Shown here: piece by piece, positions 1 to 6,594 of the stretch
Layout: the number at the start of each line of letters is the position of its first letter
How positions within the stretch are numbered: the stretch's first letter is position 1
Source of the DNA: DTU078 sp002397345
GTDB lineage: Bacteria > Bacillota > Clostridia > Oscillospirales > CAG-272
DNA: 7,721 nt
NCBI GenBank assembly: GCA_937875545.1
Contig: CALLYE010000099.1
Location: forward strand, 1 to 7,721
Direction of reading: 5' to 3'
Notes under the pieces: generated by a model
What the model was told of the DNA's origin: nothing
The model's input: the letters and a program-made list of their open reading frames with translations, nothing else
Database searches by the model: none
Program-made: the position numbers and the translations under genes

Positions 1-1
1 A

Positions 2-1267
2 AAAATCGAGCCAGTCCCTCCCGACGGTCTTTGGCTGAACGCGGCGCTTCAAGACCCGTGGATGACGCTACATCCGCCGCTTGTCTTTATTTCATACAGC
101 GCGATGGCGATCCTTTTCTCCCTTTCCGCGACCGTTCATAAAATTCATTCACCAAAAAAAATAGCCCTCTGGCTGCGGATAAGCTGGATATTCCTCGGCG
201 CGGGTATATTGTCGGGCAGCATCTGGGCGTATCGCGCTTTAGGCTGGGGAGGATATTGGGCGTGGGACCCTATAGAGAACGCGGCGCTTGTGCCATGGCT
301 GATAATGTGTGTATACATGCATAATAAAAAATACGATGCCTATCCGGTTTGCATTGTACCTTTTCCTGTCGCCTGTTTCGGCGCGTTTGTCGCACGAAGC
401 GGAGTTTTAGAGAACCTGTCCGTACACGCGTATTCAGACGGAAACACCATAGTCTCAATTATTTTATTATGTTTTATAATCGGAGCGGCTTTATACCTCG
501 TTATCACCAAAATCCGCGTTCGGAAAAGCGGAAAACAAACGGAGGGCGCTTTTACATCGTTTACATATATAAAGAAAAGCGTTTCCTGCGCTCTTTTCGG
601 TTATGCCACGTTGATTTTTATCGGGACGGTCGCTCCGGTTTTCTTGAAAACAGAAACGCCGGCCGTATATTTTACCGTCGTCAGCGTGATTTTTGTTGTG
701 GCATACAACCTTCTGCTGCTTTTTAATGAGCTGGATTGGCTGAAGAAACGCGGGCTGTATATGGCAGTAATAAGTACTGCGCTCGTTATCGCCGTCATGG
801 CGGTATCCCGCTCCGATAAATTCGGATGGCTTATGCTGCTGTGGAGCTGTCTTATGCCGCTTTCTTTATGGCTTGCCTCCGGATTTCCGAATGGCTGGAA
901 ATATCATCTTATGCACCTGGGGATATCGCTCATGATAATAGGCGCCGTCACCTCATCCGCGTTGTGCGGCGAAGGCTATGTCATTGCGCCGCGCGACAGC
1001 GGTCAAGTCGTCATCTCGGGGACAAAAATTACGCTGACAGAACTGTTAAAAACAGATGTGGTGATAAAAACCTCTCCCCTGAACGACATAATTATCAGGC
1101 GTTCGCAAATCACAGAGCTGGCTCAGGACGGATACCTGATACCTTATGTAACAAAACCTTTGATTATTTTATTCTGGCTCGGCGGAGCTGTCACCGTCGC
1201 CGCTCCGGTCGGCTTTGTTTTATCAGAATATTTTATAAAAAAGAAAGCGAGCGGTTCGGCGGAATAA
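2..1267 (+). CDS. ccmF: Cytochrome c haem lyase, CcmF/NrfE family (5' end missing)
   Basis: This is a haem-handling membrane protein that joins haem covalently to apocytochrome c on the outer face of the cytoplasmic membrane (system I cytochrome c maturation). The frame is open from the first codon in the window, so the gene starts upstream; an ATG at 62 is internal, because the codons before it already encode family sequence (DGLWLNAALQDPW) leading into TLHPP. The 421 visible residues contain the Trp-rich WWD signature WGGYWAWDPIENAALVPWL (codons from about 248) and FGAFVARSGVLENLSVHAY. Four His residues match those known in E. coli CcmF as haem ligands: HPP, YMH, SVH and MHLG. Many hydrophobic segments follow, then a periplasmic-type stretch of about 65 residues and a last membrane helix ending in KKK. 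That loop seems shorter than in E. coli CcmF (about 650 aa in total). Family assignment is firm. Whether it acts generally or on one cytochrome (NrfE-like) cannot be told. Confidence 0.93.
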   Translation, partial: KIEPVPPDGLWLNAALQDPWMTLHPPLVFISYSAMAILFSLSATVHKIHSPKKIALWLRISWIFLGAGILSGSIWAYRALGWGGYWAWDPIENAALVPWLIMCVYMHNKKYDAYPVCIVPFPVACFGAFVARSGVLENLSVHAYSDGNTIVSIILLCFIIGAALYLVITKIRVRKSGKQTEGAFTSFTYIKKSVSCALFGYATLIFIGTVAPVFLKTETPAVYFTVVSVIFVVAYNLLLLFNELDWLKKRGLYMAVISTALVIAVMAVSRSDKFGWLMLLWSCLMPLSLWLASGFPNGWKYHLMHLGISLMIIGAVTSSALCGEGYVIAPRDSGQVVISGTKITLTELLKTDVVIKTSPLNDIIIRRSQITELAQDGYLIPYVTKPLIILFWLGGAVTVAAPVGFVLSEYFIKKKASGSAE

Positions 1268-1314
1268 TTTATCACTTTTTCAATCTTAAAAATTCCAAAG
1301 CGGGATGATATTAC

Positions 1315-1343
1315 TTGTAATCTCCGGCGTTTTATGATATTAT
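1315..1343 (+). promoter_or_regulatory. Candidate SigA-type promoter for the OsmC-family gene
   Basis: TTGTAA at 1315-1320 and TATTAT at 1338-1343 are separated by exactly 17 bp, matching 4/6 and 5/6 of the vegetative consensus. The site lies in the 138-bp spacer after ccmF. It would give a leader of about 55 nt that ends in a strong ribosome site, AGGAG at 1393-1397, 8 nt before the ATG. I see no convincing terminator for ccmF in 1268-1310, so some read-through is possible. No other operator-like repeat was found in this spacer. Confidence 0.55.
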
Positions 1344-1405
1344 GGTAAAAGCGAATATATTTAAAACTAATTTGTAATAATATAAAAAACAAAGGAGATA
1401 TTTTT

Positions 1406-1840
1406 ATGCCTAATGTTAAATTTGGTGTAACCGCCAAGAGCGGGAACAGCACAAAAACAGAAGTTGTTGCAAGAGGGTTTAAAATCACAATTGACGAACC
1501 GGAAAATCTGGGCGGTACAAATGCCGGAGCGAATCCCGTAGAGTATGTGCTCGCCGCACTGTCAGGCTGCCTTAATGTGGTTGGTCATCTTATTGCCAAA
1601 GAGATGGGATTCAAGCTTAACAGTTTGGAAATTGCTTTGGAGGGAGATTTAGATCCGGCGAAATTCACAGGCAAGTCCGCGAATGGCAGGGCAGGTTATA
1701 ATGAAATCAGAGTAACTATGAAACCTGACACAGACGCGGATAAAGCGACATTGGAAAAATGGCTTAAAGCTGTGGAAAACAGATGTCCTGTAAGCGATAA
1801 CATTTCTAATCCCACCCCTTTGCACATTACGCTGGGTTAA
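1406..1840 (+). CDS. OsmC-family thiol peroxidase-like protein
   Basis: This 144-aa cytoplasmic protein of the OsmC/Ohr superfamily has the usual length. Characterised members reduce organic hydroperoxides using two cysteines. Family marks are GGTNAGANPVEYVLAALSGC ending at Cys55, and NRCPVSDNI with Cys127. These are the expected peroxidatic and resolving positions, and both are present. The N-terminal half has the beta-rich start with an ARGFKITIDEP segment typical of the uncharacterised YhfA/OsmC-like group rather than true Ohr. The ATG is preceded by AGGAG with 8-nt spacing. It has its own promoter upstream and a strong terminator downstream, so it is probably monocistronic. The likely role is defence against peroxide or another small electrophile in an anaerobe. 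The natural substrate is not shown by the sequence, and no OhrR- or PerR-like regulator gene is in the window. Confidence 0.9.
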   Translation: MPNVKFGVTAKSGNSTKTEVVARGFKITIDEPENLGGTNAGANPVEYVLAALSGCLNVVGHLIAKEMGFKLNSLEIALEGDLDPAKFTGKSANGRAGYNEIRVTMKPDTDADKATLEKWLKAVENRCPVSDNISNPTPLHITLG

Positions 1841-1860
1841 GTTCTTAATTATATAAAAAT

Positions 1861-1910
1861 AGCAAGGCGCCCTTCGATTAAATTATCGCAGGGCGTCCTG
1901 CTTATTTTTT
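1861..1910. terminator. Bidirectional intrinsic terminator between convergent genes
   Basis: AGCAAGGCGCCCT (1861-1873) pairs with AGGGCGTCCTGCT (1890-1902), a 13-bp stem with one G-T pair and one A-C mismatch. The loop can extend the stem with CGAT/ATCG. On the + strand the stem is followed by T-rich 1903-1910 and ends the OsmC-family gene. On the - strand the sequence after the stem is also T-rich (complement of 1848-1860), so the same hairpin should end the hydroxylase operon, whose last stop codon is 19 bp away at 1929. Confidence 0.88.
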
Positions 1911-1928
1911 GTAATTGTTATACAATTT

Positions 1929-2405
1929 TCAGTCGGGCGTTTTATACATTGTCCGCACGGCGCGACGGATTTCCTGATAACTTGTGCAGCGGCATAGGTT
2001 GGATTGCAGCCAATCCTCGATTACGCTCTCCTCCGGCATGACCGGATTCTGTGTTTTAAGCGCGTGGCATACCATCAAAAAACCCGAGGTACAATAGCCG
2101 CATTGAAAAGCGTCCATATCAACGAACGCTGTTTGTATCGGTGCTATACCGCCCAGCCCTTCCACGGTCAGGATGTCATGCCCTTCCGCTTCCACCGCAA
2201 GCATCAGGCAGGATTTAATTGGCCAGCCGTCCGCGACTACTGTGCATGACCCGCAGTCGCCGTTCAGACAGCCTGGTTTAGCGCCGGTTAAGCCAAGCTG
2301 TTCTCTCAGCACATCCAGCAGCAAGTCAGAAGGGCGAACCGTAACCTCATGAGTCTCGCCGTTTATCCTGAGTTTGATAACCACTTTTCCTTCATAACAA
2401 AGCAT
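1929..2405 (-). CDS. Molybdenum hydroxylase [2Fe-2S] subunit (XdhC/CoxS/HcrC type)
   Basis: This 158-aa electron-transfer subunit carries electrons from the molybdenum site to FAD through two [2Fe-2S] clusters. The N-terminal plant-ferredoxin-like domain holds Cys46, Cys51, Cys54 and Cys66 (GCLNGDCGSC then SC). The C-terminal helical domain holds Cys102, Cys105, Cys138 and Cys140 (QCGYC, then NLCRCTSY, where most relatives have CRCTGY). All eight cluster cysteines are present. The ATG at 2405 was chosen because GGAGG lies 9 nt upstream and the protein then begins just before the family's usual start. The frame stays open up to 2534, but that extension overlaps the FAD gene and is unlike the family. 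A GTG at 2384 is a weaker alternative. The gene overlaps the end of the FAD-subunit gene by 14 nt, implying coupled translation. By gene order it corresponds to E. coli xdhC, but the substrate is not known, so no symbol is given. Confidence 0.93.
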   Translation of the reverse strand: MLCYEGKVVIKLRINGETHEVTVRPSDLLLDVLREQLGLTGAKPGCLNGDCGSCTVVADGWPIKSCLMLAVEAEGHDILTVEGLGGIAPIQTAFVDMDAFQCGYCTSGFLMVCHALKTQNPVMPEESVIEDWLQSNLCRCTSYQEIRRAVRTMYKTPD

Positions 2406-3231
2406 TGTCCCAATCCTCCAATAGCTCCTCGAGCGTGTTTTTAAGCACAAACAGCCGATATTCGCCCGTACCCTCGCCATCGCTGTAAGCGGATTCGGGT
2501 AAAAGCCCCGCCGCGTTTTCCGCTCTCTCGGCACAGGATTTCGTTCGGTCGTTTAAAACAGCCTCGATTTGTTCGCTGCGGAACGGATACGAGCACACAC
2601 CCGAAAACGCTATGCGTATATTTCCGTCCTTCCAAATTGCCGCAAGGCTGACTAACGGATAATCGATTTTTTCATTCGCTGTCTTTTTTATATGAGCATG
2701 GCGCGCGGACAGCGCCCAAACAGGCACGCCTACCTGTACGATCAGCTCGCCGGGCTTAAATTGCATCCGTCCGTTAAAAACATTCTTAAAAGGCAGAATA
2801 CGTTCTCCCTCCGGGCCGAAAAGCGTGATTTCAGCGTCGGAAATTAACAGCGGCAGGCTTGTCTCTCGATATATAATGGTGCCGCTTAAATTACCGCCTA
2901 ATGTTATCCTGCACTGATTTGTATGGTCGGCGATTCTTCCGCACGAAAGCCCCAGTAGAGGGAACAATCCGGAGTTGTGAATTTGGGTCAGCGTGCACAC
3001 AGAGCCGAGGTGCAGCATTTGGATGTCTTTTACCAATAAAGCGCAGTCCGGAATATTTTTGATATCGATAACGGCTTGCGGCTGAATGCTTCCGACACGG
3101 CACATGGTTATGGTTTCGCTTCCCCCCGCGTAATAAACCGCGCCTTTGCCGCCGGACTGCAGTTCCGCGAAAATATCCACGGCTTCTTTAAGCGAATCCG
3201 GACGGTAATAGATAAAATTGAATGGTATCAT
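2392..3231 (-). CDS. Molybdenum hydroxylase FAD-binding subunit (XdhB/CoxM type)
   Basis: This 279-aa flavin subunit passes electrons from the iron-sulfur subunit to the final acceptor (NAD+, a ferredoxin or another carrier; the sequence does not decide which). It begins with the typical FNFIYYRPDSLKEAVD segment. FAD-binding motifs of the CO dehydrogenase flavoprotein family are visible: YAGGSET at 34-40, in place of the common AGGTDL, and ITLGGNLSG at 109-117, matching TIGGN. The C-terminal CODH-flavoprotein domain ends with GEYRLFVLKNTLEELLED. Length is normal. There is no extra Cys-rich insert of the type that binds [4Fe-4S] in 4-hydroxybenzoyl-CoA reductase, so that enzyme is less likely. 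Its ATG overlaps the stop of the Mo-subunit gene in an ATGA, and its 3' end overlaps the [2Fe-2S] gene by 14 nt. It corresponds to E. coli xdhB by position. Confidence 0.93.
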   Translation of the reverse strand: MIPFNFIYYRPDSLKEAVDIFAELQSGGKGAVYYAGGSETITMCRVGSIQPQAVIDIKNIPDCALLVKDIQMLHLGSVCTLTQIHNSGLFPLLGLSCGRIADHTNQCRITLGGNLSGTIIYRETSLPLLISDAEITLFGPEGERILPFKNVFNGRMQFKPGELIVQVGVPVWALSARHAHIKKTANEKIDYPLVSLAAIWKDGNIRIAFSGVCSYPFRSEQIEAVLNDRTKSCAERAENAAGLLPESAYSDGEGTGEYRLFVLKNTLEELLEDWDNALL

Positions 3232-5558
3232 CGAGCTTCCTCCGACGGCGTACGCCAGATTATTTCCGGCGTTAAGGGCAGCGTGACAAGCTGCTTTCCG
3301 AAAGCGGCGGAGAGCGCGTTCCCAAGCGCCGCGGGCATACCGATTATTCCGTGCTCCGCAAAGCCGCGGATTCCATACGGCGACGGACCTTCCGGCGTTT
3401 CTACAAAACCGACACGGTAATCCGGCTCCTGTCCGATATGCAATATTTTATAGGTGCGAAGGTTGGGCAGCTTTGGTATGCCGTCCTTGTCATAGAGAAA
3501 AGCTTCGCGGCTGGACAGGCTGATCCCCAGCGCCATTCCGCCGGATATGATCGCGCGCATGGATTCGGGGTTGATCGCCTTGCCTATATCGATTACGGTT
3601 GACGCGTTCAGAATTCGGTACATATACGTCTTTAAATCGGCTTCAATTTCTATGACCTGCGCTCCAAGCGTCCATTCGGGACCGGTTTTGCCTTTTCCTG
3701 TCTGCGGGTCGAGCATGCAAAGACCCTTCAGCATAAATCCGCCGCGTCCCAAAACCGGTTCTCCGACAGATTCGCCTGTCTCCGCTTTATAGCCTTGAAC
3801 TATGTCTTTAAATTCTATATACTGTTTGGGATTGTTTTTTGGAAAAACACGGCCGCCCGCGACCTCTACTTCGCTTGGAGGACAGCCGAACGCTTGTGAG
3901 CCGTTGCTGCGCAACTGGTCTAATAAATCATCCGCTGCCCGTATTACGGCGTTCCCCGCCATATGCTCGGAAAGGCTTGCGACTGTTTTCCAATGCTCGG
4001 GAGCGGAACGGGTATCGACGGATTTAATAACATGGACCTGGTCTATTCCGATTTTTAATTTTTCAGCGAGCATTTGCGCCAAATGCGTCAGCCCGTTGGA
4101 ACCCATTTCTACAACGCCTGTTTGAAGATTGACGCTTCCATCGGGATTGCAGGTGACAAGCGCCCCCGATATGGCGTCGGTCGGCGGATTCTCGGTCTTC
4201 CAGAAGCAGGAGGCCCCCTTTGCGCGCACAGTATTTTCTTTTATCGGAACAGCTCTCTCGCCGTCCCAATCCGAAAGCTGTTTTATATTTTCAAGACATT
4301 GCACTAAATTTCCTGTAAGGCTGGGCGTGCATACGACCTGTGTCGGGGTCAGGTTTCCGGGGCGTATAGCGTTTCGGATGCGCAATTCCAGCGGATCAAG
4401 CGAGCATTTCAGCGCCAGCATATCCAACGCCCGCTCGATGCAAAAGGTATATGATTCGTGTGAAAATCCGCGGAAGGAGGTCGAATAAGTGTGGTTTGTA
4501 TATACGCACAGCGCGTCACACGTTAAATTTTCGATATTATACGGGCCTGTGCAATCCACTGCGGCGGCTTTCGCCATATACGGCGAAATATCGGCATAAG
4601 CTCCGCAGTCCAGCCGGTAGGTCAACTCCGCCGCTTTGATATGACCCTCTTTATCCGCGCCGATTTTTACATATGCTTCAATTCCCATACGGCAGGGCGC
4701 GGCAGCCATATCATGTTCTCTCGGAATTGTGAGCCTTACCTCTTTTCCTCCGACGCTTCGCGAAGCCAGATAAGCCAATATTTCAAGCGTGACGGGCGCT
4801 TTGCCCCCGAAACCTCCGCCCACAAAAGGAACGCATACCTGTATTTTACCGGCTGGGATATTGAACGCGTTGGCGATCTGCTTTCGCACTGAGTATGGAG
4901 CCTGTGAAGTGGTGATTATTATTACATCGCCGTCGGGTGTTATTTCCGCGCGTGCTGTCCGCACCTCCATGGCGAGGTGATCGGTGGGCGGCAAAAAGAA
5001 ATGCCGCTCCACGATATAATCACAGTGTTTGAACGCTTCCGCGGCGTTGCCCTTCCGCATACGGTACCGGCTTGCGATATTGGTCCCGATTTCGGGATAA
5101 ATATCGGTTAATACCTTTTTATATTCGTCCATCTTTTTATGCAGGACCGGAGCTTCCATAGCCAGCGACTGCGAAGGGGTGAGCACTATCGGCATCGGTT
5201 CATAATCCACTTTTATTTGCCGTACCGCTTCCTCCGCCGTAGGCTTGTCCTGCGCCACAACGATTGCGACAGGCTCTCCGGCATAACGCACTACATCCCG
5301 CGCGAGCGCCGGACGATCCTGAAATAAAGGCCCGAATAATTCCGGGCAATCCATACCGGTTATAACGGCTTTAACGCCGTTAACACCTAAAGCGCCGGAC
5401 ACATCAATATTTAAAATCCGGGCGTGAGCATAGGTGCTGGTAAGCAGCCGGGCGGTCAGAATTCCCGTAACAGGCAAATCATCTGTATATATGGCTCTGC
5501 CCGTAACTTTTTCCCACGCGTCAATGCGCCTGATGCTTTTTCCGATTACTGTATCCAA
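3228..5558 (-). CDS. Xanthine dehydrogenase-family molybdopterin-binding subunit
   Basis: This 776-aa catalytic subunit is close in length to E. coli XdhA. It should hold a molybdopterin cofactor and hydroxylate its substrate with water-derived oxygen. The N-terminal a/b hammerhead domain starts at GKSIRRIDAWEKVTGRAIYTDDL. The Mo-cofactor loop VGGGFGGK is at 246-253, FRGF with the substrate-type Arg363 at 362-365, and the catalytic Glu is predicted at 735 (RGFAEHG, matching GVGE/GEP in relatives). Differences from bovine XDH are His282 where Glu802 is expected (REHDM against RNEDM), FRGFSHES instead of FRGFGGPQ, and EMGSNG instead of EMGQG. TPTQVV and PEHWKTVAS suggest an uncharacterised clostridial-type clade, as far as I recall it. 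The start is TTG at 5558, since a stop codon lies four codons upstream in frame and no nearby ATG or GTG fits. Substrates could be a purine, nicotinate or another heterocycle. No maturation genes lie in the window. Confidence 0.92.
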   Translation of the reverse strand: MDTVIGKSIRRIDAWEKVTGRAIYTDDLPVTGILTARLLTSTYAHARILNIDVSGALGVNGVKAVITGMDCPELFGPLFQDRPALARDVVRYAGEPVAIVVAQDKPTAEEAVRQIKVDYEPMPIVLTPSQSLAMEAPVLHKKMDEYKKVLTDIYPEIGTNIASRYRMRKGNAAEAFKHCDYIVERHFFLPPTDHLAMEVRTARAEITPDGDVIIITTSQAPYSVRKQIANAFNIPAGKIQVCVPFVGGGFGGKAPVTLEILAYLASRSVGGKEVRLTIPREHDMAAAPCRMGIEAYVKIGADKEGHIKAAELTYRLDCGAYADISPYMAKAAAVDCTGPYNIENLTCDALCVYTNHTYSTSFRGFSHESYTFCIERALDMLALKCSLDPLELRIRNAIRPGNLTPTQVVCTPSLTGNLVQCLENIKQLSDWDGERAVPIKENTVRAKGASCFWKTENPPTDAISGALVTCNPDGSVNLQTGVVEMGSNGLTHLAQMLAEKLKIGIDQVHVIKSVDTRSAPEHWKTVASLSEHMAGNAVIRAADDLLDQLRSNGSQAFGCPPSEVEVAGGRVFPKNNPKQYIEFKDIVQGYKAETGESVGEPVLGRGGFMLKGLCMLDPQTGKGKTGPEWTLGAQVIEIEADLKTYMYRILNASTVIDIGKAINPESMRAIISGGMALGISLSSREAFLYDKDGIPKLPNLRTYKILHIGQEPDYRVGFVETPEGPSPYGIRGFAEHGIIGMPAALGNALSAAFGKQLVTLPLTPEIIWRTPSEEAR

Positions 5559-5560
5559 AG

Positions 5561-5581
5561 ATAATAATCATCCTTTATTAT
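5561..5581 (-). promoter_or_regulatory. Hairpin presenting the ribosome site of the Mo-subunit gene
   Basis: On the - strand ATAATAA and TTATTAT form a perfect 7-bp A-U stem around the loop AGGATGA, which contains most of the Shine-Dalgarno sequence. Past a single mismatch three more A-U pairs can form, reaching the TTG start. The linear distance from AAGGA to TTG is 12 nt, longer than usual; the stem would shorten the effective distance or weakly control initiation. It is too weak and lacks a T-tract, so it is not a terminator. The whole gap between the two genes is 39 bp. Confidence 0.4.
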
Positions 5582-5597
5582 TTTTCACGTTGATATG

Positions 5598-6308
5598 TTA
5601 TTTCAGCATAAACTGCAGTACGATATTCATGCAGAGTAAAAACGCCGTAAACCCGGTCATAAACAGAGAAGTGAAATGGTCGGACATAGCGCCGCGCCAG
5701 ACCGAGATCCGCCGCTCTATAATTTCAAGCGGTTTTATCAGATAAGCCATAAGCAGATACCCGATGAAAATTATAACGCTCGTGACAAGTTTTTGTATTA
5801 TAAAAAACGAGATGAATTTATCCGCGCTGCTTATCACCGAAATTTCCCGCATCCAGCCCGGGACGAGGAAAAACAAATATAAAATATATGCAAAACGCCA
5901 GCCGGTGTTCATTGCCAGAACGGCAAGCGCTTTCACAAACGGATTTTCGCGTTTATCCGCCGATAAACGGTCGAGCGCCAAAGTCGCGGCGGCCATTAAA
6001 AGCGTTTCTAAAACAATGGAAACCGCCGGATTGATAACCCTGTCAACGTTGCCGGGCAAAAAAAGATTGAGCATTTTAACCGCCGAGCAAAACAGACCGA
6101 GATAAATTATCGAGGACGCCCGCTTTGTTTTATGATATACAGCAGCCATAAAGAAGCATGCGACCGGATACCACACCATCCAGCTATATCCGAACGAAAC
6201 AGAATGAAGCAGATATCCGACTGTGGCTTCAAATATGCCCCACAAGGCGCCACATAAGATTATATTGAGAAAAACATAGTATTTTTCTTTTTTGTTATTA
6301 CCGGTCAC
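5598..6308 (-). CDS. Unnamed polytopic membrane protein, 236 aa
   Basis: I do not recognise a named family. The protein is very hydrophobic, with about seven likely membrane segments, roughly at residues 12-35, 43-58, 66-84, 93-113, 125-149, 165-192 and 212-234. Eye-catching segments are LWGIFEATVGYLLH (22-35), in the first helix, with Glu27 inside the membrane region, and LPGNVDRVINPAVSIVLE (84-101). These look like conserved-family motifs rather than random hydrophobic sequence. There is no signal peptidase site, ATPase or kinase motif. The GTG start at 6308 was chosen because GGAGG lies exactly 8 nt upstream; the frame extends to a TTG at 6371, but without a ribosome site. It lies 71 nt after the small partner gene and 39 nt before the hydroxylase operon, in the same direction, so it is probably co-transcribed with the hydroxylase. 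A transport or membrane-docking role is possible (small S-component-like proteins have similar size), but this is inference from size and place only. Confidence 0.8.
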   Translation of the reverse strand: MTGNNKKEKYYVFLNIILCGALWGIFEATVGYLLHSVSFGYSWMVWYPVACFFMAAVYHKTKRASSIIYLGLFCSAVKMLNLFLPGNVDRVINPAVSIVLETLLMAAATLALDRLSADKRENPFVKALAVLAMNTGWRFAYILYLFFLVPGWMREISVISSADKFISFFIIQKLVTSVIIFIGYLLMAYLIKPLEIIERRISVWRGAMSDHFTSLFMTGFTAFLLCMNIVLQFMLK

Positions 6309-6341
6309 AGGTTCATCCTCCGCTTCACATATTGCTTTAAT

Positions 6342-6371
6342 TTTATGCGTTTGGAGGATAAAAAATGCCAA
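6342..6371 (-). promoter_or_regulatory. Candidate internal promoter for membrane protein and hydroxylase genes
   Basis: On the - strand TTGGCA (6371-6366, 5/6 to consensus) and CATAAA (6347-6342, 4/6) are 18 bp apart, in the 71-nt gap between the small partner gene and the membrane-protein gene. Transcription would start near 6335 and leave a leader of about 27 nt that carries the GGAGG at 6317-6321. The position fits well, but the -10 match is moderate and the site could be chance in A/T-rich DNA. Confidence 0.35.
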
Positions 6372-6379
6372 AATGAAGC

Positions 6380-6583
6380 TTATTCAGAGCTGATGAGCAA
6401 ATAATCCCCGTTTTTCAACTGCAGAACATTCGCTTTCAGCGCTTTTCCAAGGTCTGCAACACAGGTTTTTCTTTCGTTTTCATCGGTGATGAACAGGGTC
6501 AGGGGATTTCCGGTTATCACTCTTTTTTCATCGCCTGTTATATATGCCAATATTTCAACAGTGTTTTTATTCATTATCGCCAT
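6380..6583 (-). CDS. Small 'capping complex subunit for YIEGIA' type protein
   Basis: This 67-aa soluble protein has no membrane segment or signal peptide. The pattern VITGNPLTLFITDENERKT, then DLGKALKANVLQLKNGDYLLI, resembles the short proteins that databases call capping complex subunit for YIEGIA, which are encoded next to YIEGIA membrane proteins. That is the arrangement here: the gene begins 11 nt after the YIEGIA-family gene ends. AGGAGG lies 5 nt before the first ATG (6583) and directly abuts the previous stop codon; a second in-frame ATG three codons on is a worse fit to that site. The predicted fold is a small alternating beta/alpha/beta domain with one Cys (Cys41). The biochemical function is not known to me. 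The assignment rests on remembered family pattern plus neighbourhood. Confidence 0.7.
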   Translation of the reverse strand: MAIMNKNTVEILAYITGDEKRVITGNPLTLFITDENERKTCVADLGKALKANVLQLKNGDYLLISSE

Positions 6584-6594
6584 CGCCGCCTCCT

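Noticed and set aside
826..1308. Open frame of 160 codons on the + strand across the ccmF end
   Set aside because: It overlaps ccmF in another frame, is rich in Arg, His and Cys, has no ribosome site and matches no family.
1144..1488. Open frame of 114 codons on the - strand across the ccmF/OsmC spacer
   Set aside because: It is antisense to two clear genes and to the promoter between them, with no family resemblance.
2406..2534. N-terminal extension of the [2Fe-2S] subunit by 43 residues from an ATG at 2534
   Set aside because: It lies wholly inside the FAD-subunit gene, is unlike the family, and the ATG at 2405 has a good ribosome site.
2392..3231. 4-hydroxybenzoyl-CoA reductase beta subunit
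   Set aside because: The protein is short and lacks the extra cysteine-rich insert expected for the additional [4Fe-4S] cluster.
4129..4488. Open frames on the + strand opposite the Mo subunit (for example 119 codons)
   Set aside because: These are antisense shadows of a well-supported gene, with low-complexity Ser/Arg-rich translations.
6309..6371. Longer form of the membrane protein from a TTG at 6371
   Set aside because: There is no ribosome site for the TTG. The GTG at 6308 has GGAGG at ideal spacing, and the extra residues are polar and unlike a membrane-protein start.
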